64,000 nt of DNA from NCBI GenBank assembly GCA_947477655.1, contig CANJTS010000001.1, positions 186,001-250,000 on the forward strand, given 5' to 3'. Every line of letters begins with the position of its first letter. The first letter of the stretch is position 1. Below the pieces are notes generated by a model. It was given only the letters and a program-made list of their open reading frames with translations, searched no databases and was not told the DNA's origin. Shown here in pieces: positions 34,937 through 44,857 of the stretch. A program made the position numbers and the translations under genes. Source of the DNA: CAILUG01 sp903844415 (GTDB lineage: Bacteria; Pseudomonadota; Gammaproteobacteria; Pseudomonadales; Pseudohongiellaceae).

Positions 34937-35920
34937 TTATTTCAGATCAAGCTTAAACAGTTTAATGGCGTTTGTGCGACCCATTTTAACTTTCTGTTCT
35001 TTGGTAATTACGTTAGTGTTATCAAACCAAGTGGACGCTTCTTCCATCTTTTCAAACGGATAGTCAGAGCAGAAATAAATCTTATCGTTATCAATAGTGT
35101 CCAAAGTGCAGCGTAAGGCCGGATCATTGAAATTACCGCTGGTGGTGATATGGAAATGATCGCGGAAATAATCGCCTAGTGGTCGCTTGCCGCGGTAACC
35201 ACGCGCAGAAAAACGGAGTCTGGCATCAATGCGCCACAACCCGAACGGAATATTTTCGCCCAGATGACCAATGCATATCTTGAGATTAGGGTACAAGTCA
35301 AACAAGCCGGAACCACACAAGCGTAATGAATGAATGGAGGTTTCCACCGCAAAACCCCACGGCGCACTCATCAGCCATGGATGACCATCATAGTTCTTGG
35401 CCTGCGACTGGATCTGCATACGCGGATGCAAATAAAACGGCACGTCGAGCTCCGACACTGTGGCCCAAAAGCTGCGATATTCAGGCATATCGTAATACTT
35501 GGCATTTTCAGGATGGTCTACTTGTTGAAAGCCGTTCACCAGACAACCTTTGAAGCCGAGTTCTTTCACACAACGGGTAAGTTCTCTAGCGGCCGCATCC
35601 GGATCGTGCATGGGCAAGGCTGCAAGCGCAGCATAACGACTTGGATGTGCAGCCACAGCCGCGGCCATGCGGTCATTGCTAATCTGCGCAACCCGCATCG
35701 CTTCGTCCGCATTCAGGATGGCCTGTAGTCCCGGCGCATTGAGTGACAGCAATGCCAGCTCGATACCACTCTTGTCCATATGCTCCAGACGTTCATCACC
35801 CAGATCGAGTATCTGGCGGGTAAACTGATTCCAGATACCACCGTCACCGGCAAAGTTACGAGTCTCTTCCAAGGTTTCGGGTATTGCAAAATGTTCTTCA
35901 AAGCCAATTTTTCCGTTCAT
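34937..35920 (-). CDS. Gamma-resorcylate (2,6-dihydroxybenzoate) decarboxylase-like amidohydrolase
   Basis: 327 aa from the ATG at 35920 (MNGKIGFEEHFAIPETL is the family start; the longer GTG start at 35932 is less likely). From memory the similarity to gamma-resorcylate decarboxylase runs over the whole length: NAPGLQAI, FKGCLVNGFQQ, PFYLHPR, YDGHPWL, FHITTSGNF, CSDYPFE. The metal site is intact: Glu8 and His10 in the EEHF element, His165 and Asp286, with the catalytic His219 in IGHLGE. It catalyses reversible non-oxidative decarboxylation of dihydroxybenzoates. It follows the tannase gene by 35 bp, so ester cleavage and decarboxylation may be linked. Confidence 0.87.
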   Translation of the reverse strand: MNGKIGFEEHFAIPETLEETRNFAGDGGIWNQFTRQILDLGDERLEHMDKSGIELALLSLNAPGLQAILNADEAMRVAQISNDRMAAAVAAHPSRYAALAALPMHDPDAAARELTRCVKELGFKGCLVNGFQQVDHPENAKYYDMPEYRSFWATVSELDVPFYLHPRMQIQSQAKNYDGHPWLMSAPWGFAVETSIHSLRLCGSGLFDLYPNLKICIGHLGENIPFGLWRIDARLRFSARGYRGKRPLGDYFRDHFHITTSGNFNDPALRCTLDTIDNDKIYFCSDYPFEKMEEASTWFDNTNVITKEQKVKMGRTNAIKLFKLDLK

Positions 35921-35955
35921 AGTTAAATACACTTCATGGGTTAATAAATCTTAAG

Positions 35956-37449
35956 TTATTGCGCTGTACATTCATAAAAATCCGCATCGTCGGGATTGCC
36001 CGTGCCCATCCAAGTTGCCACCTGGGGATGGGGACACAAAGGCCGACTCATGTCGACGCGGCCATCTCGTACACGTGTTGCAGTAATTGTGGCGGGAGCC
36101 ACACCCTGCTCACGCCATTGATCCAGCGCAGTGAGAAAGTCGGCCTGATCCGGGCCGATGTCACCACGACAATGCCCCATGCCAGGCATCATAAACAAAC
36201 GCAACCAGTCACTCTGATCTGAACCTAATGTTTGGAGCACCCGCCCATAATAAGCGATGGAATTGGCGGGGGCTGGACCCGGATCATTCCAGCCATGGTA
36301 CATCAGTAATTTACCACCCCGCGCCTTGAAGGCACTCAGATCAGGATCATCAGAAGTGACATCATGTGCACGAGCTAGTACCAGCCGGGCATCACTTTCC
36401 AGATCAAAACTTTGCCAGTCCCAAGCTGGATTTTCATGCGCTATATAGCTGACTACATCAGACTGTAAGGGGCTTGGCAAGTCACCTTGATCGAGCATAC
36501 GCCAGCCCAGCTCAAAACCCAGCGCATGGCCCGGATAAAGTTCTGTGCCGCTGCTTAACACTACTGGCGCATAGACACGGCGGACAGATTCAACCTGGCG
36601 GGCGGTCAGGCAAGCAGTGGTAGCCCCCGTGGCAGCGCCGTCCTTACATTGCAATACTGTAGGATCAAAATCACAAGCCAAAGGATTATTCAGAAAGCCG
36701 TCTTTAACACCATCGTTGGCTTCGCACTGTGCAAGTACTGCTGCATGCAACAACTGAATTTTATCCGGCGGCAAATACAAAGACGGATCTTTGAGTACCG
36801 ACACCATACCTTGCATCTGAGCAAGATTGAGATTGAACTGATTGTTGACCGGCGCACCCGCAATAATGGCATCAAAATCTTCCGGATAACGCTGGGCTTC
36901 CATCAACCCTTGCCGACCACCGGTGGAACATCCTTCATAATAGGAAAGTGCAGGCTGCCGTTCATAAAAACGTTCAATAATGAGTTTGGATTGCACCGCC
37001 ATTTCGTGCATGGATCGATAACCAAAATCCACCAGTTTTTCTGGATGCCCCACCATAAACGCGGCGCTGCCACCCTTGTGCCCAGTATCGTTGGATGCCA
37101 CTGCATAACCTGCTTTCAAACCAGAGGCCATGGCTGAATAACTGATGGAGCCCGCCCAGCCCCCATTGCCCAGCGCTAGAAACTTTCCGTTCCAGTTGCT
37201 ATCCGGTAACCAAAGTTCCATTTCGATATGCGAATCACTGGAAGGCGCGAGCACTGCAGCAATACGGCAATGGGCCGGAAGGGTGAGTGTTGCCCCTGGC
37301 ACTTGTGGCTGGTAGTCGCCTGCCGGTAAAAGCTGTGCCGCAGTTAGCGTAACGTTAGTGAGTGCCAGTGACCGTAATTCATCACACGTACTGCCCAGTA
37401 TAGGGCCAGAAAAAACAATACCCAGCAGCAACATATTCTTATTATTCAT
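35956..37449 (-). CDS. Tannase / feruloyl esterase family protein, exported
   Basis: 497 aa with a short signal peptide. The catalytic CS-D-HC pattern of the tannase/feruloyl-esterase family is complete: EGCSTGGRQGLMEAQRYPEDFD (nucleophile Ser, ~residue 173), HGWNDPGPAPANSI (Asp) and MPGMGHCRGD (His next to Cys). Also IAGAPVNNQF and RSMHEMAVQSK. It would cut ester bonds between phenolic acids and sugars or other alcohols in the periplasm or outside. SD GGAG 9 bp before the ATG. Upstream gene of a two-gene unit with the decarboxylase. Confidence 0.92.
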   Translation of the reverse strand: MNNKNMLLLGIVFSGPILGSTCDELRSLALTNVTLTAAQLLPAGDYQPQVPGATLTLPAHCRIAAVLAPSSDSHIEMELWLPDSNWNGKFLALGNGGWAGSISYSAMASGLKAGYAVASNDTGHKGGSAAFMVGHPEKLVDFGYRSMHEMAVQSKLIIERFYERQPALSYYEGCSTGGRQGLMEAQRYPEDFDAIIAGAPVNNQFNLNLAQMQGMVSVLKDPSLYLPPDKIQLLHAAVLAQCEANDGVKDGFLNNPLACDFDPTVLQCKDGAATGATTACLTARQVESVRRVYAPVVLSSGTELYPGHALGFELGWRMLDQGDLPSPLQSDVVSYIAHENPAWDWQSFDLESDARLVLARAHDVTSDDPDLSAFKARGGKLLMYHGWNDPGPAPANSIAYYGRVLQTLGSDQSDWLRLFMMPGMGHCRGDIGPDQADFLTALDQWREQGVAPATITATRVRDGRVDMSRPLCPHPQVATWMGTGNPDDADFYECTAQ

Positions 37450-37573
37450 GCCAGCAATCTCCGCAAAATTATTAGCTAATCGTGTGAACCCTTAGTACAT
37501 TCGCGACTACCTTGCTGCTTGCCAAGGCCAAAAATAAACATGATACAGCTGACGCTTATCAGCTGCGGCGCCT

Positions 37574-39829
37574 TCAATATCTGAAGGTGTATTTAAACTT
37601 CAAACTCAAATCTGCTGTTGCTGCCTTAAATATATTGTCTTTGTCCTTGTCCTGCATATTGTAATTGAGCACCAGAAATCCTTCTTGACCGGCCTTGGGA
37701 ACCCACTGCAGACGGGTGTTGATACCAATTTCTTCCGAAACATTATCGTATTGCAATAGGCTTACCCAAAACAAGTCTGACGAAAAAGCCACTTGGGCTG
37801 AGAGGCTGCTGAGACGGGTAATGAAAGCGCCCTGCGGCAGCTCAATGTTGTTCCAATCTTGACTCACTGACATTACAAAATTACGAGATTGCACCCAGTT
37901 CAAGGAACCGCCAATGTTGCTACGTTTACCATTGTAAAAATCACCCGTGGAGTAACTCAGGCTACTCGAAAATTTGCGTTGGTTACCGGTACCGATGCCA
38001 ACACTGATTTCATCAAACGCATAGCGACCGGCAGGTACCTGAACCTGTCTACCCTGCTCGGAATAAATCGTAAACGGGGCGAGTACTACTTCCTTGTTCT
38101 GCTGATATTTCAAGCCAAACTTGTCACGGGTATTCGCTTCCAGCTCCAGCAATCGGAATGCCAACACTTCGCTTTGCAGACCACCGTCCAACCCATTGAT
38201 ACGCTGTGCATCCATGCCGACATAGGCAGTTTGGAAAATATTGTTGATGAAATAATGGGTGTAGCCTGCATCAGCAGAATAATCTCGAATGTTGGTGCGG
38301 TTGATGTAACCCATGGCAGGGTTGAAATTACGCTGCACTTCCTTGAACCCCAAACCAGCCCGTAAACCGGTGTTGTTGGGCGAACGTAAACCAAAGCCAT
38401 AAGCAGCATTATCAGTGCTCAAACCGGGTGTGTTGGATACTTGATACCACGCATCGCTTTCTATGGTTTTGCCGCTCGCCAATCTGGTATTCAAATAACG
38501 AAAATCTACACCAAACAACGAGTTGTCAATATTGGCCGTTGGGTTGCCGTCAGTGACAATAAATCCCACGCTCGATTCTTCCAGCACATTGGCCGACACG
38601 CGACCAATAAAGAGATTGGAGGCGGCGACATTTTTAAACGCGTCTTGCCTGATGGCAAGAGTACCGACATTCCAACGCCCCAAGCGGCCACTGATGCGGC
38701 CACCATAGTTTATATCCACGGGAGCTCCACTTTGGCTTAGCCCTAATTTACGGGAAAAATACGGCCTGGCATTTTCGCTCGCACCACGTGCGACCGCACT
38801 GTTCGCATTGCCGCCTATATTGCCAAATTGAAACAGATCCGAATCATTGAGAAAAAAGTCGCGTTTTTCTGGAAAGAAAAGATTGAAACGGGTCAGGTTC
38901 ACCTGCCTGTTATCGACTTCGGTAGCGGAAAAATCAGTATTGATGGTGAGTGCACTATTGAGCGAGGGTGTCAGCCGGTAAAACATATCCAGCGAAGGAT
39001 TGACGCTACTGTCACTGCTATTGGCTACAAACCGTTTATTCTGATTAAGAGAAAATGAAGGCACAATATCAAGCCCCAGCCCTTGATTGACTTTACTGAT
39101 CCCAGTCATCGTGCCAGCAATACTAGGGTTATACGTGCGGTTGTAACTTACCCAGGCCATTTCTTCACCACGACGGCGAATGCCTCGGCCAAAATTAAAA
39201 CCCCAAGCTTGGGTGTTCGGATCGAGCGGCAGCGATTTAAACGGAATTTCCAACTCGGCAATCCAGCCGTTTTCGTCTGGTGCTGAGGCAACATCCCAGA
39301 TGGTAGACCAGTCATTCGAAAACGCGCTGACACTTTGATACAAGGCGTCGTGACGCACACCATTGAGATTGGTCTCAAAACGATAACCGGTGCGCTGGGT
39401 ATTGAAGGGATCGAGGATCACCACTAACCGATCATCACCCCCCAATCCCTGGCCATGGCGGATGGTGGGTGCTGCAATTAAGGTTGGATCGCTATCGGCC
39501 ATACGTGCGCCGATGTAGAGAGCATCATCATCATAGAGTACATAAACTTCAGTTTTTTCGGAAGGAGTAGTGCCATCACCGGGGCGAATCTGGTGGAAGT
39601 CGGTAATAGGCACAGCTTGTTGCCATATTGCTTCGTCCATCTTGCCATCAATCACGGGTTTGCTTGTTACGCGCACTGCATTAACTATTTTTTGCACGAG
39701 CGCGGGGGCATTAGCAATTTCCTGTCCCATGGCCGGAGTCGCAACAACATTCGCAGCAACAGCGGCAACAACAGCGGTAACAACCTTACCAAAGGCGGAA
39801 GCTGAACTTAGAGAGTAAGTTTTATACAT
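37574..39829 (-). CDS. CBM9-like / DUF5916 outer-membrane protein (paralogue 3)
   Basis: 751 aa. Signal peptide ends ATPAMGQEI. N-terminal CBM9-like (DOMON-type) domain at ~50-220: VIDGKMDEAIWQQAVPITDFHQ, YDDDALYIGARM. The rest matches DUF5916, a predicted beta-barrel; FSATEVDNRQVNLTRFNLFFPEKRDFFLNDSDLFQFG is a strong family motif. It ends in LKFKYTFRY with a C-terminal aromatic residue, the usual signal for BAM insertion. Three copies in a row share this layout. It lies only 3 bp after the preceding paralogue. A role in binding or moving an extracellular compound is likely, but unproven. Confidence 0.85.
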   Translation of the reverse strand: MYKTYSLSSASAFGKVVTAVVAAVAANVVATPAMGQEIANAPALVQKIVNAVRVTSKPVIDGKMDEAIWQQAVPITDFHQIRPGDGTTPSEKTEVYVLYDDDALYIGARMADSDPTLIAAPTIRHGQGLGGDDRLVVILDPFNTQRTGYRFETNLNGVRHDALYQSVSAFSNDWSTIWDVASAPDENGWIAELEIPFKSLPLDPNTQAWGFNFGRGIRRRGEEMAWVSYNRTYNPSIAGTMTGISKVNQGLGLDIVPSFSLNQNKRFVANSSDSSVNPSLDMFYRLTPSLNSALTINTDFSATEVDNRQVNLTRFNLFFPEKRDFFLNDSDLFQFGNIGGNANSAVARGASENARPYFSRKLGLSQSGAPVDINYGGRISGRLGRWNVGTLAIRQDAFKNVAASNLFIGRVSANVLEESSVGFIVTDGNPTANIDNSLFGVDFRYLNTRLASGKTIESDAWYQVSNTPGLSTDNAAYGFGLRSPNNTGLRAGLGFKEVQRNFNPAMGYINRTNIRDYSADAGYTHYFINNIFQTAYVGMDAQRINGLDGGLQSEVLAFRLLELEANTRDKFGLKYQQNKEVVLAPFTIYSEQGRQVQVPAGRYAFDEISVGIGTGNQRKFSSSLSYSTGDFYNGKRSNIGGSLNWVQSRNFVMSVSQDWNNIELPQGAFITRLSSLSAQVAFSSDLFWVSLLQYDNVSEEIGINTRLQWVPKAGQEGFLVLNYNMQDKDKDNIFKAATADLSLKFKYTFRY

Positions 39830-39832
39830 CGA

Positions 39833-42130
39833 TCAAAATCTGAAGGTGTAATTGAACTTGAGTGACAAATCCGCAATGGTTGAATCAAAACTGTTGTCTT
39901 TGTCAGCATCGGTCAGCCCCCAGTTAAGCACCAGAAATGCTTGTTGGCCAGCTTTGGGAATCCAGTGCAGACGACTATTGATGCCCATCGCCTCCGACAC
40001 ATTATCGTATTGAACAAGATTGCTCCACGCCACGGTTGATGAAATCGACAGCTGCGAAGTGAGGCTAATTTGTTGCACGCTAAAATCACCATAAGGCAAT
40101 TCAATATCATCTTCCGTATAGGCAATTTCAAAACTGAGACTACGGTTGGGGCGAATGGTAATGTTGCCTCTGCGATTAAAGTGGCTGCCATCGTAATATT
40201 CACCACCGGTAACAAAAACATTGGCCGTTATTTTACGCTGCCCACCCATCTGCAAAGCCCAAAATCCTTCATTGAAAGAATACTCACCGGCCGGGAGAGT
40301 GACTCGGTTTAAGCCATCTGAAGAACGGTTAATCGTAAAAGGCGTCAACAGAACTTCGCGATTAGCGGTTATACGAATCAAGGTGGTATCACCTTGGTTA
40401 TCGTTGATAGAAAAACGCAAACCTAGATTTTGCGAACTAACTCGACCGTTTCGCATAGTTTCGGCCCGGTAACCATCGAAAGCTGCCAGTGTCGAGCGAA
40501 AAAAACCACCTGGCTTCAAGAAGTGTCGATAACCTACATTTAAACCATGATCCACTACTCCGGTGCGATTAACGAAACCAACTGCCGGTGCAAAGTTTTC
40601 TTCCACTCGTTTGTAATTGTAATAACCCTGCAAGCCCGACGTGTTGGGATAGTTGATGCCAAATCCCATGGCAGAATCAGCACCCTGCAAACCGGTAGTA
40701 TTAGTCTGTTCAATGAATGCCACGCCTTCCACTGTTTTACCGCCGGGCAGATTTGAATTGCGATAACGAAAGTCTGTGCCTACCAGAGTACTGTTGAGAT
40801 TCGATTGCGGATCGCCATCTGTAACGATGAAACCCACTTGAGATTCGTTGAGTACATTCAACACGCCGCGACCCACAAAAATGTTTTGCGCTGCTACGCC
40901 AGTATTCAACGATTCATCCTGACTAATCAGCAAGGTACCCAAGTTCCAATCACCAATACGCCCACTCAGTTTTGCGCCTGCACTTAAATCCACTGGTGTA
41001 CCCGTACTGCTCAAGCCAATATTGCGAGAAAAAAATGGTCGAGCATTCTGGCGCGCGGGTGTAGGAGTCGCTGGCGAACCCACGCCCGAAGTTTGATTGA
41101 AGCCGCCACTGCCAATCTGGCCAAATTCGAAAATATCAGCATCACGCAGAAAAAAGTCTCTTTTCTCCGGAAAAAATAGATTAAATCGCGTCAGGTTAAC
41201 CTGACGATCATCCACTTCAGTGGCGGAAAAATCGGTATTGATAGTAAGGGCAGCATTGAGCTGTGGCGTTATTTTGTAGAACACATCAAGAGAAGGTTCA
41301 TAATTGTTTTCGCTAAAACTGCCGGGACCAAATTTGCGACGTTTCGACATGGATAAAGACGGCACAACATCCAGGCCCAGCCCTTGTTTCATGCCAGACA
41401 GCCCGGTCATGGTGCCGGCAATACTGGGATTGACTTCGCGATTGCGGCTTACCCAGGCAATACTTTCATTATTGCGACGCCGCACACGATTAAAATTTAT
41501 GCCCCAAGTGTTTATGCTGGGGTCGAATGAAATAGTCTGGAACGGGATTCTAATTTCCACTGTCCAACCTTGCTCCGAACGGGCGCTGGCTGCTTCCCAA
41601 ATACCGTCCCAGTTTCCTTCTACATCATTAATATTTTGGAACAAGCCATCCCAGCGCACTCCGTTTGCGTTCACTTCAAAACGGTAGCCATTACGCTGAT
41701 CGAGATAAGGATCGAGAACAATCGCAATAATGTCATCACCTCCCAACGCCTGGCCCTGCCGTAATACTTGTGCAGCAATAGTTGTAGGATCGGTTTCCCA
41801 CATTCTGGCACTGATATAAAGCGCGTCTTGGGAGTAATACATCCTAACCTCAGTTGCCTGCGTGGGCGCGGCATGATCCTGGGGGAAATACTGGTGAAAA
41901 TCTTCGATGAAAACCGCCTGTGCCCAGACTGCATCATCCAGAACACCATCTATCTGAACGGCACCTGGTAGGTTGGGAATTTGGACAGATTTTTCTGCTG
42001 ATACGGAGCTTGCTGCAACCTGTTCTTGCGCATGCACAACTGCCGATAACAGCAATAAGTTAAGAGCACCAAGAGCGCCTAGCAAAGCTTGTCTCTTAAC
42101 ACGACAAAAAATAGGTATAAACAATTTCAT
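39833..42130 (-). CDS. CBM9-like / DUF5916 outer-membrane protein (paralogue 2)
   Basis: 765 aa from the ATG at 42130 (an in-frame GTG at 42145 is possible). Signal peptide ends VVHAQEQ. The N-terminal CBM9-like domain starts VQIDGVLDDAVWAQAVFIEDFHQYFPQD and YYSQDALYISARMWE. The DUF5916 part carries FSATEVDDRQVNLTRFNLFFPEKRDFFLRDADIFEFG and ends FNYTFRF. Identity to its neighbours is visibly high around GLGLDVVPSLS, NPSIAGTMTG and RQ-GQ-LGGDD, so the copies arose by duplication. Middle gene of the operon. Confidence 0.85.
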   Translation of the reverse strand: MKLFIPIFCRVKRQALLGALGALNLLLLSAVVHAQEQVAASSVSAEKSVQIPNLPGAVQIDGVLDDAVWAQAVFIEDFHQYFPQDHAAPTQATEVRMYYSQDALYISARMWETDPTTIAAQVLRQGQALGGDDIIAIVLDPYLDQRNGYRFEVNANGVRWDGLFQNINDVEGNWDGIWEAASARSEQGWTVEIRIPFQTISFDPSINTWGINFNRVRRRNNESIAWVSRNREVNPSIAGTMTGLSGMKQGLGLDVVPSLSMSKRRKFGPGSFSENNYEPSLDVFYKITPQLNAALTINTDFSATEVDDRQVNLTRFNLFFPEKRDFFLRDADIFEFGQIGSGGFNQTSGVGSPATPTPARQNARPFFSRNIGLSSTGTPVDLSAGAKLSGRIGDWNLGTLLISQDESLNTGVAAQNIFVGRGVLNVLNESQVGFIVTDGDPQSNLNSTLVGTDFRYRNSNLPGGKTVEGVAFIEQTNTTGLQGADSAMGFGINYPNTSGLQGYYNYKRVEENFAPAVGFVNRTGVVDHGLNVGYRHFLKPGGFFRSTLAAFDGYRAETMRNGRVSSQNLGLRFSINDNQGDTTLIRITANREVLLTPFTINRSSDGLNRVTLPAGEYSFNEGFWALQMGGQRKITANVFVTGGEYYDGSHFNRRGNITIRPNRSLSFEIAYTEDDIELPYGDFSVQQISLTSQLSISSTVAWSNLVQYDNVSEAMGINSRLHWIPKAGQQAFLVLNWGLTDADKDNSFDSTIADLSLKFNYTFRF

Positions 42131-42237
42131 ACTCAAAAACGACACGGTTTTTCACTCTCGATTTGATTATTTCCAGCAAGGGCAACAGATTTTTGAATAC
42201 GTTGACCAAAAAGGTGCTGCAAGGCGAAAAGCACCCT

Positions 42238-44526
42238 TTAGAATCTAAACGTGTAATTGTATTTAAGTGTTAAATCCGAATTAACCGACACAAAATCTTT
42301 ATCCTTGTCTAAATCTGTCATGTTCCAGTTAAGCACCAGATACATTTCGCGGCCAGGTTCAGGTATCCAGTACAAACGACTGTTGAGGCCAAGACCTTCG
42401 GAAACATTGTCATACTGAACGCGATTAGACCAGGTGAGATCGGCAGTAAAATTGATCAGACTAGTAAACGACGTTTGCCGCACGACAAAGTTGCCTTGGG
42501 GCAGTGTTATTTCGTTTTCTGAATAACGCACTTGCAAGTTGTACCCTGGGCGCATTTGCCACAAAACACCAAAGTTCTTTTGCAAACTTTCGCCTCCATA
42601 ATAGTCGCCCTGGCTTATCCCCATAGTGCCAGACCATTGGCGTTGCCCGGCAAAAGTAAGACTAGCAGCACCCCGGGTGAAAGAATAATCGCCGGGAGGA
42701 ATGGTGATAACACGTTTGCCATCGGACGCACGATAGATAACAAAATTGCGACTTAGCACTTCTTGCTGCTGAATAATGCTACCTGCAATAACGTCATTGC
42801 TTTGGGTGTTAACGTTGATACGAATGTCCTGCACTGCAGAAATCAGCTCGCCAGTATTGGTGTTACTGTTGCGATAACCATCAAATCCAGCATAGATTGA
42901 GCGAAACTTACCACCTGCTTGCAGAAATTTCCGGAAACCAAAATCGAGAGCGTGATCGTCGATACCTTTTTGGTTTACAAAACCGATACCGGGGTTGAAA
43001 TTGTTTTCAATACGTTTGAAAGTGTAACCACCACGCCAACCATTGCTGTTGGGCGCATTCACACCAAAACCCCAGGCAGCATCTTCACCAGTGATACCGG
43101 TGGTGTTCGATTGCTGCAACCACACTTCACTTTCAAGCACTTTGCCGCCGGATAAACTGGAATTGCGGTAGCGAAAATCTGCGCCAACCAGACTATTATC
43201 TATATTGGCTTGCGGATCCCCCTTGGTGGCGATTACGCCAATCTGGGATTCCCGCAGCACGTTCAGCGCCGCTCTGCCCACAAAAACACTCTGCGCAGAT
43301 ACGGCGGAACTTTCATCTTCAGCCTGATGCACAATCAAACTCCCCACGTTTAATTTGCCAATACGTCCGCTGACTTTGGCACCCGCATTGATATCGACCG
43401 GCGCGCCGTTATTGCTTAGCCCAATATTGCGCGAGAAAAACGGGCGGCCGTTTTGCAAAGCCGAGTTTGGTACAGCATCATTGCCTTCCTGACCAAATAC
43501 AGTACCGTTGCCAATTCTGCCGAACTGAAAAATATCCGCATCACGAATAAAGAAGTCGCGGCGTTCTGGAAAAAAAAGATTAAAGCGTGTCAGATTGACT
43601 GCACGATCATCCACTTCTGTCGCAGAAAAATCGGTATTAAGAGTAAGCGCTGCATTTAATTGCGGCGTGACTTTGTAATACATATCCAATTGAGGTTCGA
43701 CTGTCTGATCTGTATGACCTTTCGGCCCGAAAGCTTTTTGCTGGCGCACCACTAGATAAGGCACAACATCCAAACCCAAACCTTGCTGCAAACCTGTAAA
43801 GCCACTGACGGTACCGGCAATACTTGGGTTCATCAAACGATTGCGGGAAATCCAACCCATTTCTTCATTATTGCGCCGCGTAACCCTGCGCAGATTGATA
43901 CCCCAATCTGTGTGCGCCGGATCGAAGGAAATGGTTTGAAACGGAATGCGCAATTCAGCAGTCCAACCCAACTCATCCACATTGGATTTGGCTTGCCAGA
44001 TGCCGGTCCAGTTGCGATCAACCTGCGACACATTTTGAAAAATGCCTTCGACGCGCACGCCATTGGGATTGATCTCGAAAAGATAACCGCTGCGCCGATC
44101 TAGGTAAGGATCCAGCACTAGATTGAACACGTCATCATTGAGTAGACCCTGGCCCTGCCGCATTACATTTTTGATAATCAGGCTTGGGTCGGTCTCGTAC
44201 ATACGAGCACCAATGTAGAGCGCATCCTTGGTATAGAACAACCTTACTTCCGTACGTTGACCCGGCTGAGCATACTCAACCGGCGTCATCTGGTGAAAAT
44301 CATCTACCAGTGCAGCGTCTGCCCACACCGCTTCGTCGAGCAGGCCATCTATACGAGGGTCATCCTGCAGATTAATAATGTTGATGGTTTTTCCGCCCGT
44401 AACACCAGCTTCGTTTTGAGGCGTAATTGGCTGGGCATTGCCAATTGCAGAGAGACTCAGCGCCAGCAGGGACAGCAAAATGACTGTAGTACTGCGAATT
44501 ACGGTGGATTTTAATGTAAACAACAT
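42238..44526 (-). CDS. CBM9-like / DUF5916 outer-membrane protein (paralogue 1)
   Basis: 762 aa. Signal peptide ends AIGNAQPIT. CBM9-like N-terminal domain (DPRIDGLLDEAVWADAALVDDFHQMTP, FYTKDALYIGARMYETDP), then DUF5916 with ATEVDDRAVNLTRFNLFFPERRDFFIRDADIFQFG and C-terminal KYNYTFRF, whose final Phe fits an outer-membrane beta-barrel. First gene of the three-gene unit; a 92-bp gap, against 3 bp between the others, separates it from paralogue 2. No transporter, TonB or enzyme gene is part of the unit. Confidence 0.85.
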   Translation of the reverse strand: MLFTLKSTVIRSTTVILLSLLALSLSAIGNAQPITPQNEAGVTGGKTINIINLQDDPRIDGLLDEAVWADAALVDDFHQMTPVEYAQPGQRTEVRLFYTKDALYIGARMYETDPSLIIKNVMRQGQGLLNDDVFNLVLDPYLDRRSGYLFEINPNGVRVEGIFQNVSQVDRNWTGIWQAKSNVDELGWTAELRIPFQTISFDPAHTDWGINLRRVTRRNNEEMGWISRNRLMNPSIAGTVSGFTGLQQGLGLDVVPYLVVRQQKAFGPKGHTDQTVEPQLDMYYKVTPQLNAALTLNTDFSATEVDDRAVNLTRFNLFFPERRDFFIRDADIFQFGRIGNGTVFGQEGNDAVPNSALQNGRPFFSRNIGLSNNGAPVDINAGAKVSGRIGKLNVGSLIVHQAEDESSAVSAQSVFVGRAALNVLRESQIGVIATKGDPQANIDNSLVGADFRYRNSSLSGGKVLESEVWLQQSNTTGITGEDAAWGFGVNAPNSNGWRGGYTFKRIENNFNPGIGFVNQKGIDDHALDFGFRKFLQAGGKFRSIYAGFDGYRNSNTNTGELISAVQDIRINVNTQSNDVIAGSIIQQQEVLSRNFVIYRASDGKRVITIPPGDYSFTRGAASLTFAGQRQWSGTMGISQGDYYGGESLQKNFGVLWQMRPGYNLQVRYSENEITLPQGNFVVRQTSFTSLINFTADLTWSNRVQYDNVSEGLGLNSRLYWIPEPGREMYLVLNWNMTDLDKDKDFVSVNSDLTLKYNYTFRF

Positions 44527-44857
44527 GCGGAAAAATTACCTTTAAATATAGAATTGAGCAGGATATCCCGTAATGAACTCCAGCGACTAACCTTAACCAT
44601 TGGCTGGCTGGCCAGAATGATAATTTTTCTCATTGCTTGCACAAACTGTTACTACCAACACCGCTAAAGCCGTGATTTTCTGTCGATAAAAATCTACAAT
44701 CACCCACATATAAAAAAGGCAAGTCCTTGGCTGAGTTTATACTGGTTAAGCAAGTTTCATGGGCAGTTGCAGTTGACCTTCAATACCAACCAACTCTGAA
44801 TTGTTTGTGCTACCTTATTTTCCCGGTACCACTGTTCTGTTTTATTAAAAAGGTGAT
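44527..44857. other. Divergent intergenic region, 331 bp
   Basis: No gene. It holds the promoters of the DUF5916 operon (minus) and of the RIO kinase (plus). I see no clear operator or repeat. Confidence 0.4.

Noticed and set aside
36649..37137. Plus-strand open frame of 162 codons within the tannase gene
   Set aside because: It is antisense to a gene with complete catalytic motifs.
44640..44760. AT-rich stretch as a replication origin or promoter array
   Set aside because: No DnaA-box cluster or hexamer pair can be seen; it is ordinary intergenic sequence.
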